Shown: positions 1 to 7,032 of the stretch, one piece after another | Position numbering within the stretch: the stretch's first letter is position 1 | Layout of the letters: every line of letters starts with the position of its first letter | From: Azospirillum brasilense | GTDB lineage: Bacteria > Pseudomonadota > Alphaproteobacteria > Rickettsiales > UBA3002 | Length of the DNA stretch: 29,043 nucleotides | Reading direction: 5' to 3' | NCBI GenBank assembly: GCA_003241645.1 | Contig: QFOX01000023.1 | Location: forward strand, 1-29,043 | Program-made: the position numbers and the translations under genes | The notes under the pieces: model-generated | What the model saw: only the letters and a program-made list of their open reading frames with translations | The model's database searches: none | What the model was told of the DNA's origin: nothing

Positions 1-567
1 AGCCGCAGCCACCGCCACCCGGCGGCGCTGGTGGCGAAAGCCATTAGCAAAGGCACGCCCACGCCCGAGATGGTCGCGCAATTGATGGAGCAATGCCCGC
101 TCCCCATGCAAAAGCACCTGCAGGAACTGGCGAGCGCACCCAAACAGGCGCCCGCGCCGAAACAGGAAGACGTCATGGCCGAGGCAGTGAAAACCCAAGG
201 CGCGTTCTGGCGCCTGCTGGACGATGCGGCGGGCCGCCTTGGCCGCAGCAAGGACAGCGAGCTGCACAGCATCCTCAACCCCAACATGCGGTGGATGAAT
301 GCGGTGAGCCTGCCCACCAGCCTGCGTCAGCCTGCGCTGCCTGCGCCGGAAGCATTCGCTACGTTACTGGCCGCCATGGAGCGCCATGCCGGCAAACTGA
401 ACCCCGCCGTGTGGAACCAGCGGCTGGTGGACCCGCTGCAGGGGGCAAAGCTGGTGCACGCAAATTATGCCGAAGCATTACGCACCACCTACGATGCCGC
501 AGTGGCCGCGCGGGATGCCTACGCGCAGGTGAAAGCCGCGGATACCGGCCGCGCGATGGCGGGCTAA
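1..567 (+). CDS. C-terminal part of an unrecognised protein (5' end outside window)
   Basis: The reading frame is open from base 1 to the TAA at 565-567. A GTG at 31 could be read as a start, but the frame continues to the window edge, so the true start probably lies upstream. The visible ~188 residues are Ala- and Pro-rich. A Pro/Lys/Gln-rich linker (roughly residues 35-55) is followed by a probably helical region ending in an Ala-rich stretch. I see no catalytic motif, signal peptide or membrane segment and do not recognise the family. It reads in the same direction as the tRNA gene 94 bp downstream. That this is coding is likely from its length and GC-rich third positions; its function is unknown. 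Confidence 0.6.
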   Translation, partial: SRSHRHPAALVAKAISKGTPTPEMVAQLMEQCPLPMQKHLQELASAPKQAPAPKQEDVMAEAVKTQGAFWRLLDDAAGRLGRSKDSELHSILNPNMRWMNAVSLPTSLRQPALPAPEAFATLLAAMERHAGKLNPAVWNQRLVDPLQGAKLVHANYAEALRTTYDAAVAARDAYAQVKAADTGRAMAG

Positions 568-609
568 GCCGCAGAAATGCTGGCGTTGCAGCAAAATGCA
601 ACGAGGGGC

Positions 610-637
610 TTGCAATTTCGTTTTGATTGCGTATGTT
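610..637 (+). promoter_or_regulatory. Putative sigma70-type promoter of tRNA-Gly
   Basis: TTGCAA at 610-615 and TATGTT at 632-637 are separated by 16 bp. Transcription would begin about 644, leaving a short 5' leader before the tRNA at 661. Seen by eye only. Confidence 0.45.
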
Positions 638-660
638 GCCCATCCGATTTGGATTGGTGA

Positions 661-735
661 GCGGGCGTAGCTCAGTGGTAGAGTGTCACCTTGCCAAGGT
701 GAATGTCGAGAGTTCGAATCTCTTCGCCCGCTCCA
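661..735 (+). tRNA. tRNA-Gly (anticodon GCC), CCA encoded
   Basis: The acceptor strands GCGGGCG and CGCCCGC pair over seven base pairs and are followed by T and an encoded CCA (733-735). The D arm carries GCTC-AGTGGTA-GAGT. The anticodon stem-loop is centred on GCC and closed by CACCTT/AAGGTG. The T arm has GTTCGAATC. All parts of a cloverleaf are present, and a terminator hairpin follows nine bases after the CCA. The last 18 bp of the gene recur at 877-894 as part of a longer direct repeat (see repeats and findings). Confidence 0.97.
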
Positions 736-752
736 TTCCAAATAAAAAAGGC
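718..752 (+). repeat. Direct repeat copy 1: tRNA-Gly 3' end plus spacer
   Basis: These 35 bp cover the 3' end of tRNA-Gly, its CCA, the following spacer and the first bases of the terminator stem. They recur exactly at 877-911, 159 bp downstream. Duplication of a tRNA 3' end is the usual footprint of site-specific integration at tRNA genes, but a tandem duplication that later decayed would also explain it. Confidence 0.9.
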
Positions 753-775
753 TGCCGTAAGGCGGCCTTTTTTGT
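744..775 (+). terminator. Rho-independent terminator after tRNA-Gly
   Basis: The hairpin GGCTGCC-GTAA-GGCGGCC has one G-T pair. It is flanked by an A run upstream and a T run downstream, so it could work in both directions. Confidence 0.8.
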
Positions 776-876
776 TTGGCACTGGAAAGGGTGAGATTTG
801 GTTCGGGCGCTTTTCGACCCGACGCTTGGCGTGCCGAAGGCATGCCTAGCAAGGGCGCGCAGGCGAAGCCGAGCAC

Positions 877-911
877 ATCTCTTCGCCCGCTCCATTCCAA
901 ATAAAAAAGGC
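877..911 (+). repeat. Direct repeat copy 2: stranded tRNA-Gly 3' end
   Basis: Exact 35-bp copy of 718-752 containing the last 18 bp of tRNA-Gly without the rest of the gene. It leads directly into a second, stronger terminator hairpin (903-934). The 124 bp between the copies hold the first terminator and a GC-rich palindromic stretch (about 820-855, CTTGGC...GCCTAGCAAG) but no ORF. Confidence 0.9.
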
Positions 912-934
912 CAGTCGTTCGACTGGCCTTTTTT
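903..934. terminator. Bidirectional terminator hairpin
   Basis: GGCCAGTC-GTTC-GACTGGCC forms a perfect 8-bp stem, with six A on one side and six T on the other. It lies between the tRNA region and the convergent reductase gene ending at 952, so it can serve both strands. Confidence 0.85.
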
Positions 935-951
935 GTTGCGCGCGATGTGTG

Positions 952-1497
952 TTATGCGCCGGCGCGTTTGAGGAACTTGCCCAGCGTATCCTTCAGCATG
1001 GCGACTTTTTTCTCGTCCTTCAGCTTGCCTTCGGCATCGAACGCATCGCCCGCGCCACCAAGGCCCACCATGTTCGGGTACACATGCACGCCCACCGCTT
1101 CGAACGGCACGCGCGTGTGCCACAGGCCGCGCACGCCGCTCAGCGGGCCCGGCGAGGCGGCGAGCAGCAGCAGCGATTTGTCGGCCAGCGGCATGGGGTT
1201 CAGGCGCGACAGCCAGTCGATCAGGTTCTTCAGGTTGCCGGGAATGCTGCCGTTATATTCCGGCGTGGAAATCACCAGCGCCCCGGCCGCGGCGATCTTC
1301 TCGGCCAGCTGTTTCAGCTCGGCCGGAAAGCCGGTGCTGTTCTGGATGTCCTCATCGAACACGGGCAGGGGGTAGTCTTTCAGGTCGATGAATTCACCGC
1401 TGTGGCCCGCTTCGCTGGCGAGGCGCAGGGCCTCTTTGGCGTATTTCTTGTTGAGCGAATCGGTGCGGAGCGAGCCGGCGAAAAAGAGAGCATGCAT
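952..1497 (-). CDS. NADPH-dependent FMN reductase family protein
   Basis: A 181-residue flavodoxin-like protein expected to bind FMN and reduce flavin, quinone or metal/azo substrates with NAD(P)H in the cytoplasm. The N-terminus carries the phosphate-binding loop GSLRTDSLN right after the first beta strand (HALFFAG). The family motif TPEYNGSIPGNLKNLIDW follows near the middle, and a later strand (SLLLLAASPG) precedes a conserved Gly-rich turn. I chose the ATG at 1495-1497: the frame continues upstream, but family members begin just before the first strand, and TGAGG lies at ribosome-binding distance. Length is normal for the family. The gene stands alone, divergent from the Trm112-like gene. 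The exact substrate (chromate, quinone, azo dye) cannot be told. Confidence 0.9.
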   Translation of the reverse strand: MHALFFAGSLRTDSLNKKYAKEALRLASEAGHSGEFIDLKDYPLPVFDEDIQNSTGFPAELKQLAEKIAAAGALVISTPEYNGSIPGNLKNLIDWLSRLNPMPLADKSLLLLAASPGPLSGVRGLWHTRVPFEAVGVHVYPNMVGLGGAGDAFDAEGKLKDEKKVAMLKDTLGKFLKRAGA

Positions 1498-1639
1498 GGG
1501 AAACCTCAAAAAATGCGATGGATAAACGTCTTGGCATGAAGCTAGGTCGCCGCCGCCGCGGTTACAAGCGCCGATGCGTCGCGCCGGGCGCAACAGGGTG
1601 TAGCGCGCAGGGCGACAACGAAGCGGCGAAGGCAGGGGG

Positions 1640-1668
1640 TTTACAAGCGCCTCGACAATGCCTACAAC
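1640..1668 (+). promoter_or_regulatory. Putative promoter giving a leaderless mRNA
   Basis: TTTACA (1640-1645) and TACAAC (1663-1668) are spaced by 17 bp. Transcription would start about seven bases after the -10, at or next to the ATG at 1675, and no Shine-Dalgarno sequence precedes that ATG. Confidence 0.4.
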
Positions 1669-1674
1669 GAACCC

Positions 1675-1857
1675 ATGCATACCGGAAAACTTGCCCCGCA
1701 GCTTCTTGAGATCCTCGTCTGCCCTGTGACGAAGGGCGCGCTGCGCTATGACGAGGCCGCGCAGGAGCTGATCTCGGAGCGTGCCGGCCTTGCCTATCCC
1801 GTGCGCGATGGCATTCCCATCATGCTGCCGGAAGAAGCCCGCACCCTCGATAAATAG
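1675..1857 (+). CDS. Trm112/UPF0434 (YcaR-like) family small protein
   Basis: This 60-residue protein matches the short UPF0434/Trm112-like family in length and core pattern: LLEILVCPVTKGAL near the N-terminus, then ...ELISERAGLAYPVRDGIPIMLPEEAR. Eukaryotic and archaeal Trm112 proteins are partners of methyltransferases; the role of bacterial homologues is poorly defined. As in many bacterial members the zinc-ribbon cysteines are largely lost: only one Cys (in LVCPVT) is seen. The ATG at 1675 gives the usual short N-terminus. Upstream is a promoter-like pair placed so that the mRNA would be leaderless. The gene sits just before the exbB run, but a 97-bp gap separates them. Confidence 0.88.
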   Translation: MHTGKLAPQLLEILVCPVTKGALRYDEAAQELISERAGLAYPVRDGIPIMLPEEARTLDK

Positions 1858-1954
1858 CACGGGAAAACCCGCATTCGCCCCTCGACTCAGGGACCTGCAT
1901 TGGCTAGGTTCGCGGCATCATTCATCTTTTAGCGTGACGGACGGTTCTTTCCCT

Positions 1955-2731
1955 ATGTTCGAGGTCATTTTCATTAAGGGCGGCTGGGTCATGTACATGA
2001 TCATGCTGCTGTCGGTGTATGCGCTGGGCATCGTGTTCTTCAAGGCGCAGCAATTCGTCACCGGTGGGGTGTTCAACACCAGCTTCATCGACCGCGTGAT
2101 GATGCATGTGAAGCGCGGCGAACTGACCGACGCGTCGCACTTGCTCTCGCGCGAGCGGGGGCCGGTGGCGCGCATCATGCGCGTGGCGATCGATTGCATC
2201 CTCAACCGCGACATGACCATGAAATCCCGCGAGTCGGAGATTGCGCGCGTGGGTTCCGCCGAGATCCGCTACCTCGAATCGCACATGCGCGGGCTGGAAA
2301 TGGCCGCGACCGTGGCACCGCTCATCGGCCTCATGGGCACGGTGATCGGCATGATCAAATCCTTCAGCAAGCTTGCCGAGGCCGGAAGTCGCGTGGATCC
2401 CTCCATGCTTGCCGGCGGCATCTGGGAAGCGCTGGTGGCGACCGCGGGCGGCCTTGCCGTGGCCGTGCCGTCGCTGGCGGCGTATTACTTGCTGGATAGC
2501 CTGATCGAGCGTTCGCGCGCCACCATGCGCGACGTGACCATCCAGATCCTCTCCACCGAGGACGTGTTCATCAAGAACGAAAAAGAACAGGCCAAGCGCG
2601 AGGAGATCGAGCGCGAAGAGCGCGTGCGCAAACTCATGGAAGAGCAAGCCGCCGCCAACGCCACGCCGCGCGGCGCGCCGCAAAGCTCCAGCACCCTGCA
2701 TTTGCTGTCGCCGAACTACACGAAGTTCTAG
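1955..2731 (+). CDS. ExbB/TolQ/MotA-family proton channel subunit
   Basis: A 258-residue inner-membrane protein that with ExbD/TolR forms a proton-driven motor energising TonB or TolA. Three hydrophobic segments fit the family: about residues 10-30, 116-137 (ATVAPLIGLMGTVIGMI, the hallmark motif) and 154-180 (GGIWEALVATAGGLAVAVPS, the second hallmark). The cytoplasmic loop lies between segments 1 and 2. The C-terminus (about 205-235) is highly charged and probably coiled-coil, longer than in minimal ExbB proteins. I chose the ATG at 1955 because the frame upstream encodes no family-like sequence and this start places the first TM segment normally. It heads a compact run: two exbD-like genes and tonB follow, so ExbB is more likely than TolQ. 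Confidence 0.92.
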   Translation: MFEVIFIKGGWVMYMIMLLSVYALGIVFFKAQQFVTGGVFNTSFIDRVMMHVKRGELTDASHLLSRERGPVARIMRVAIDCILNRDMTMKSRESEIARVGSAEIRYLESHMRGLEMAATVAPLIGLMGTVIGMIKSFSKLAEAGSRVDPSMLAGGIWEALVATAGGLAVAVPSLAAYYLLDSLIERSRATMRDVTIQILSTEDVFIKNEKEQAKREEIEREERVRKLMEEQAAANATPRGAPQSSSTLHLLSPNYTKF

Positions 2732-2748
2732 AGAGTAGGAATCTCCTC

Positions 2749-3156
2749 ATGGAATTCGAACGCCGCACGCGCCGCATCCAGGAGCTGAATCTGACCCCGT
2801 TGGTCGATATCATCCTGCTGCTCGTGATCTTCTTTATGATCTCGACGAGTTTCGTCGTGTCGGATTCGATGGAGCTTTCACTGCCTTCCGGCAAGGCGGA
2901 TGGTTCGGCCCAGCACATCACGCGCATTCTCATCCAGCCGTCGGGCGAGGTGCTGGTGAACCAGCAACCGATGGACGGCAACGCGCTGAATACCCACCTT
3001 GCCAACCTGCTCGCCGCCAATGCCGAGGAGAAGATCGCCATCTTCACCACGCCGGGCGTGAGCGTGCAGCAACTGGTGAGTGTCATGGATATGGTCTACC
3101 TCACCGGCGGTAAGAACGTGCAGGTGGATAAGGTCGAGGTGCCGTATGGATCTTGA
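2749..3156 (+). CDS. ExbD/TolR family protein, first copy
   Basis: 135 residues with the standard layout: a short cytoplasmic N-terminus, one TM helix (about 19-36) and a periplasmic domain. The essential proton-carrying Asp is present (Asp20 in LTPLVDIILLLVIFFMI). It starts 17 bp after exbB with a GAGAGTAGGA-like ribosome site. Its last 11 bases overlap the start of the second ExbD gene, so the two should be translated in concert. It probably forms the ExbB-ExbD motor with its neighbours. Confidence 0.93.
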   Translation: MEFERRTRRIQELNLTPLVDIILLLVIFFMISTSFVVSDSMELSLPSGKADGSAQHITRILIQPSGEVLVNQQPMDGNALNTHLANLLAANAEEKIAIFTTPGVSVQQLVSVMDMVYLTGGKNVQVDKVEVPYGS

Positions 3157-3562
3157 TTTCGAACGACGCAGCCGCAAGCCGCGCGCCATCGCCCTCATTC
3201 CACTCATCGACGTGATGTTCGTGATCCTGCTGTTCTTCATGATCGGCGGGCATCTCGAGGCGTTCTCGCCCGTGGCGGTGGACCTGCCCATCGCCGATTC
3301 CGGCCAGCTGCTGGATGAAGGGCCGGTGAAAGTAACGCTGGCGACCGACGGGCGCATTCTGGTGAACGATGCGATCTTCACCACCTACACCGTGACCGAC
3401 GAGATCAAGCGCCAGCTGGCGGTGAATCCGGAGCGGATCATCACCATCAAGGCGGATGCGAATCTGGAAGCGAACCAGCTGGTGCGCCTGCTGGAACAGG
3501 TGCGCGCGGCGGGCGGGGTAAACCTGTCGATCGTCACGCAATCCGGTCTGGTGGGGGGCTAG
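3146..3562 (+). CDS. ExbD/TolR family protein, second copy
   Basis: 138 residues, again one TM helix (about 20-37, LIPLIDVMFVILLFFMIG) with the conserved Asp at position 22, followed by a periplasmic domain. I chose the ATG at 3146 (overlapping the first exbD by 11 bp) because it gives the basic N-terminus FERRSRKPR shared with the first copy; the frame is open further upstream without family resemblance. Two ExbD paralogues next to one ExbB occur in several TonB systems and may form a mixed dimer. The two copies differ clearly in sequence, so this is not a recent duplication. Confidence 0.92.
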   Translation: MDLDFERRSRKPRAIALIPLIDVMFVILLFFMIGGHLEAFSPVAVDLPIADSGQLLDEGPVKVTLATDGRILVNDAIFTTYTVTDEIKRQLAVNPERIITIKADANLEANQLVRLLEQVRAAGGVNLSIVTQSGLVGG

Positions 3563-3565
3563 GCC

Positions 3566-4600
3566 ATGCCACGCGCGCTGCAACAGGGCATGCTCGGGCT
3601 GGCACAGCGCACGCTGGCGCCGTCGCTGGCGGCGCTCGGGCCCAACCGCTACCTCAAGGAGCGTGATTTCTTCGTGATGCTGGGCGTGGCCTTCGTGCTG
3701 CATTTAAGTATCATCATCGTGATGGGGCTGATGCCGCGCGAGAAGGTCACCGATATTCCGGTGCGCGCGCTGAGCTTCAAGATCGGTGGAGCCGACCGCA
3801 TCGCGGCGCTGGGCATGCCGCGCGCGAGCGCGCCTTCCACCAGCAACGCTACCACCGCAACGGCGCAGGCACCGTCCACCACCCCATCCACGCCGGGTAG
3901 CTGGCGCGCCACGCCTGCACCGCTGAAACCGTTCATGGGCAAGCCTGCCGCTTCGAAACCCGTGCCGAAAGTGGTGCCGGTGAAACCCGCGAAATACGTG
4001 CCCGTGGTGCCGCCGGAACAACGCCAGATGCCGCAGGAAAATCGCGTGGCGCCGGTGGAGGTGATCGACCCGCTGCCGACCGTGCGCGACGCACCACCAC
4101 CGCCCGCCGTTGAAAAACCTGCCGCGCAGCCCATGCCTTCGGCGCTGCCGGATACGAGCATTCTTACGCAGGTGGCCAGCCCGGCCATTGCGCCGAGCCC
4201 GCAACGTTTCGTGCGCGAAACGGGTGCTGCTCCCGCCGCACCGCAGGGCGCGGCCGATGGGGTGCGTGGCGGTCAGGGCAGCGAGACCACCAGCACCAAC
4301 GGTTCGCCCGAGGAAGCCCGCGCGCGCTACGAGCAGCAGATCTCGGCGTGGATACAGAAACACAAACTCTACCCTGCCGACGCGGGCGGCAAGGAAGGCC
4401 GCGTGGTGGTGCGCATGCGCATTGACCGCGCGGGTTATGTGCGCTTCTACGCGCTGGAGCAGGCGTCGGGCATCGCCCCGCTGGATGCCGCCGCCATCGA
4501 CATGGTGCGCCGCGCGAACCCCGTGCCCGCCGTGCCGAGCGATTACCCCGCGGGTAACCTCATTGAATTCCTCATCCCCATCACCTTCCGGGCACCGTAA
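3566..4600 (+). CDS. tonB: TonB-family energy transducer
   Basis: 344 residues. A cytoplasmic N-terminus of about 34 residues precedes the single TM anchor (about 35-56). A long Pro/Ala/Lys-rich periplasmic spacer (about 90-240) follows, then a C-terminal TonB domain (about 250-344: YEQQISAWIQKHKLYP... VVVRMRIDRAGYV... ANPVPAVPSDYP...) that contacts the TonB box of outer-membrane receptors. The N-terminal tail before the TM is longer than in E. coli TonB, so a later start cannot be excluded. The gene begins 3 bp after the second exbD, and its stop overlaps the rfbB start by one base (TAATG). No TonB-dependent receptor lies in the window, so the substrate is unknown. Confidence 0.92.
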   Translation: MPRALQQGMLGLAQRTLAPSLAALGPNRYLKERDFFVMLGVAFVLHLSIIIVMGLMPREKVTDIPVRALSFKIGGADRIAALGMPRASAPSTSNATTATAQAPSTTPSTPGSWRATPAPLKPFMGKPAASKPVPKVVPVKPAKYVPVVPPEQRQMPQENRVAPVEVIDPLPTVRDAPPPPAVEKPAAQPMPSALPDTSILTQVASPAIAPSPQRFVRETGAAPAAPQGAADGVRGGQGSETTSTNGSPEEARARYEQQISAWIQKHKLYPADAGGKEGRVVVRMRIDRAGYVRFYALEQASGIAPLDAAAIDMVRRANPVPAVPSDYPAGNLIEFLIPITFRAP

Positions 4601-5625
4601 TGACCGCGCAGCACACATGGCTTATCACCGGCGGGGCCGGCTTCATCGGTTCGGCGTTGGTGAGTGCCGCCATCGCGCAGGGGCACCGCGTGGTGGTGCT
4701 CGACAAACTGACCTATGCGGGCCACCGGCAGAATCTGGAATGGATCGACGGGCCGTGGGAACTGGTGGTCGCGGATGTTGCGGATGCGGATGCGGTGCGC
4801 GCGCTGTTCGCGGCCCATACGTTCGACGCGGTGATCCACGCGGCGGCAGAATCGCACGTGGATAATTCCATCGCCGGGGCGGGGGCGTTCATGCGCAGCA
4901 ATGTGCTGGGCACCCAAGTGCTGCTGGATGCGGCGCTGGCCCAGTGGCAGGCGCGCGGTAAGCCCGAACATTTCCGTTACCTGCAGGTGTCGACCGACGA
5001 GGTCTATGGCGCGCTAGGGGCCACCGGCCATTTCACGCTGGATTCGCCGCTTGCGCCGAATTCGCCCTACGCGGCCAGCAAAGCCAGCGCCGACCTGCTG
5101 GTGCGCGCATGGCACAAAACCCATGGCCTGCCCACCCTCATCACCCGCTGCTGCAACAATTACGGCCCACGCCAGCACCCGGAAAAACTGATTCCGCGCA
5201 TGATCAGCAACGCGTTGGCGGGCCAGCCTTTGCCGGTCTATGGCGACGGGCAGCAGATGCGCGAATGGATCCATGTGGACGATCACGCGGCAGGCGTGCT
5301 CGCCGTGCTGGCGCGCGGCGATGCGGGCGGTATTTACCACCTCGGCAGTGGGGTGGAATCCCGCAATCTCGACCTTGTGCACCGCGTGTGCGATGAGCTT
5401 TCGGCCTGCGCACCGGGCGCGGATTACCGAAGCCTCATCACGCATGTGACCGACCGGCTGGGCCATGATTTCCGCTACGCGCTGGACGTGGAGCCGACCC
5501 GCAAGAAGCTTGGCTTTGCCGCGCGCATCGGCTTTGCGGAAGGCCTGCGCGACACGGTGCGCTGGTATGCGGCCAACCCGCCATGGATCACCACCATGCT
5601 GGCGCATAAGCAGGCCGTTGCGTGA
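4600..5625 (+). CDS. rfbB: dTDP-glucose 4,6-dehydratase
   Basis: 341 residues of the extended short-chain dehydrogenase family. It converts dTDP-glucose to dTDP-4-keto-6-deoxyglucose, the second step to dTDP-L-rhamnose. The NAD-binding loop GGAGFIGS lies at 11-18. The catalytic Thr-Asp-Glu triad is at 132-134 (STDEVYG), and the Tyr157-x3-Lys161 pair sits in PYAASKASADLL. The family stretch CCNNYGPRQHPEKLIPRMI follows. Length is normal. The start overlaps the tonB stop by one base and the stop overlaps rfbD by four, so it is translated as part of the run. The same family can feed other 6-deoxyhexoses, but rfbD and rfbC next to it point to rhamnose. Confidence 0.96.
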   Translation: MTAQHTWLITGGAGFIGSALVSAAIAQGHRVVVLDKLTYAGHRQNLEWIDGPWELVVADVADADAVRALFAAHTFDAVIHAAAESHVDNSIAGAGAFMRSNVLGTQVLLDAALAQWQARGKPEHFRYLQVSTDEVYGALGATGHFTLDSPLAPNSPYAASKASADLLVRAWHKTHGLPTLITRCCNNYGPRQHPEKLIPRMISNALAGQPLPVYGDGQQMREWIHVDDHAAGVLAVLARGDAGGIYHLGSGVESRNLDLVHRVCDELSACAPGADYRSLITHVTDRLGHDFRYALDVEPTRKKLGFAARIGFAEGLRDTVRWYAANPPWITTMLAHKQAVA

Positions 5626-6470
5626 GCCAGCCCGTGCTGATTCTGGGCGCAAACGGTCAGGTGGGGCACCGGCTGGCGGAGCGCTTCGCGGGCGATGTGC
5701 AGGCGCTGGAGCGCACCCAGTGCGACCTTGAAACGCTCACCTTCCCGCAGGCGCAGGCATTGCTGCAGCAGCACCAGCCGTGCATGCTCATCAACGCCGC
5801 GGCCTACACCGCCGTGGATGCGGCCGAGGGGGAGCGCACCCGCGCCGAGGCGGTGAATGCAACGGCCCCCGGCCTGCTGGCGCAAGCGGCGGCGGCGATG
5901 AACATACCCTTCGTGCATTTCTCCACCGATTACGTGTTCGATGGCGCGCGCGGGCCCTATGGCGAGGACGCGAGCCCGAACCCGCTCAGCGTGTATGGCG
6001 CCAGCAAATGGTATGGCGAGCAGACCGTGCGCGCGGCCGGTGGCCGCGCCTACATCTTCCGCCTGCAATGGGTGTACGACACGCGCGGCAGCAACTTCCT
6101 GTGCACCATGCAGCGCCTGCTGCGCGAGCGTGAAACACTGCGCGTGGTGGCCGATCAGCTGGGCGCACCCACGCCCGCACGCGAAGTGGCGCGTGCCATC
6201 CACACGCTGGCGCCTGCCATGCAATCCGGCCAGCTTGCGCCGGGCACGTACCATCTCACCTGCGGCGGTTTCACCAGCTGGCATGGCTTTGCCTGCGCCA
6301 TTGCCGCGCAGCAGAAAAGCGCCGCGCGGGTGTTGCCCATTCCGAGCCACGAATACGCCATGCGCGCCCCGCGCCCGCTGGATGCACGGCTTGATTGCCG
6401 CACGCTCGCGGCGCATGGTATGGTGCTGCCGCATTGGCGGCAGGCGTTCGATGCGCTGATGGAGGAATAG
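5622..6470 (+). CDS. rfbD: dTDP-4-dehydrorhamnose reductase
   Basis: 282 residues. It catalyses the last step of dTDP-L-rhamnose synthesis, NAD(P)H reduction of the 4-keto group. Seen are the Rossmann loop GANGQVG at the N-terminus, NAAAYTAVDAAE, HFSTDYVFDG and the catalytic YGASKWYGEQ (Tyr-x3-Lys), all typical of RmlD. The start is a GTG at 5622 overlapping the rfbB stop (GTGA). No other start fits as well, because the Rossmann strand begins at once. rfbC follows one base after the stop. Confidence 0.95.
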   Translation: MSQPVLILGANGQVGHRLAERFAGDVQALERTQCDLETLTFPQAQALLQQHQPCMLINAAAYTAVDAAEGERTRAEAVNATAPGLLAQAAAAMNIPFVHFSTDYVFDGARGPYGEDASPNPLSVYGASKWYGEQTVRAAGGRAYIFRLQWVYDTRGSNFLCTMQRLLRERETLRVVADQLGAPTPAREVARAIHTLAPAMQSGQLAPGTYHLTCGGFTSWHGFACAIAAQQKSAARVLPIPSHEYAMRAPRPLDARLDCRTLAAHGMVLPHWRQAFDALMEE

Positions 6471-6471
6471 C

Positions 6472-7032
6472 ATGCATATTACCGACACGGCCATTCCCGA
6501 GGTGAAACGCATTACGCTGGACATGTTCCGCGACGCGCGCGGCTTCTTCTGCGAGCGCTACAGCGCGCCGAAGCTGGCAGCGCTGGGCTTCCATGAATCG
6601 TTCGTGCAGGACAACCATTCGCGCTCGTTGCCGGGCGTGCTGCGCGGGCTGCATTTGCAGCACAGCCCGGTGCAGGGCAAACTGGTGGGCGTGGCGCGCG
6701 GCCGCATCTGGGATGTGGCGGTGGATGTTCGGCCCCATGCGCCCACCTTCGGCACCTACGTGGCCGAAGAGCTCAGCGGCGATAATGGCGTCATGCTGTG
6801 GATACCGCCCGGCTTCGCCCATGGCTTCTGCGTGCTGGGCGAGGACGAGGCCGAAGTGATTTACAAAACCACGTCGCCCTTCGCCGCCGAAGGCGAGGCG
6901 GGCATTCGCTTTAACGATGCCGCACTGAACATTCCCTGGCCCATCGATGCGCCGCTGCTTTCGCCGCGCGATACGGCGCTGCCGACGCTGGCTGAACTTC
7001 GCCCCCACCTTCAGCAATGGTTCCCCGCATGA
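6472..7032 (+). CDS. rfbC: dTDP-4-dehydrorhamnose 3,5-epimerase
   Basis: 186 residues, a cupin-fold RmlC. It epimerises C3 and C5 of the 4-keto sugar before RfbD acts. The motifs RGLHLQ (catalytic His61) and EVIYKTTSPF (Tyr131) are in place, as is GRIWDVAVDVRP for the nucleotide-sugar site. GGAG lies just before the ATG at 6472. It ends in ATGA, overlapping the next gene. The order rfbB-rfbD-rfbC without rfbA means the glucose-1-phosphate thymidylyltransferase must be encoded elsewhere. Confidence 0.96.
   Translation: MHITDTAIPEVKRITLDMFRDARGFFCERYSAPKLAALGFHESFVQDNHSRSLPGVLRGLHLQHSPVQGKLVGVARGRIWDVAVDVRPHAPTFGTYVAEELSGDNGVMLWIPPGFAHGFCVLGEDEAEVIYKTTSPFAAEGEAGIRFNDAALNIPWPIDAPLLSPRDTALPTLAELRPHLQQWFPA

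Noticed and set aside
478..1123. Minus-strand ORFs encoding strings such as WSGRRDSNSR across the tRNA region
   Set aside because: These are translations of the tRNA gene and its duplicated 3' end, a well-known artefact of gene calling.
1498..1860. N-terminal extension of the FMN reductase reading frame up to 1860
   Set aside because: It overlaps the Trm112-like gene on the other strand, and the reductase family starts directly before the first beta strand at 1497.
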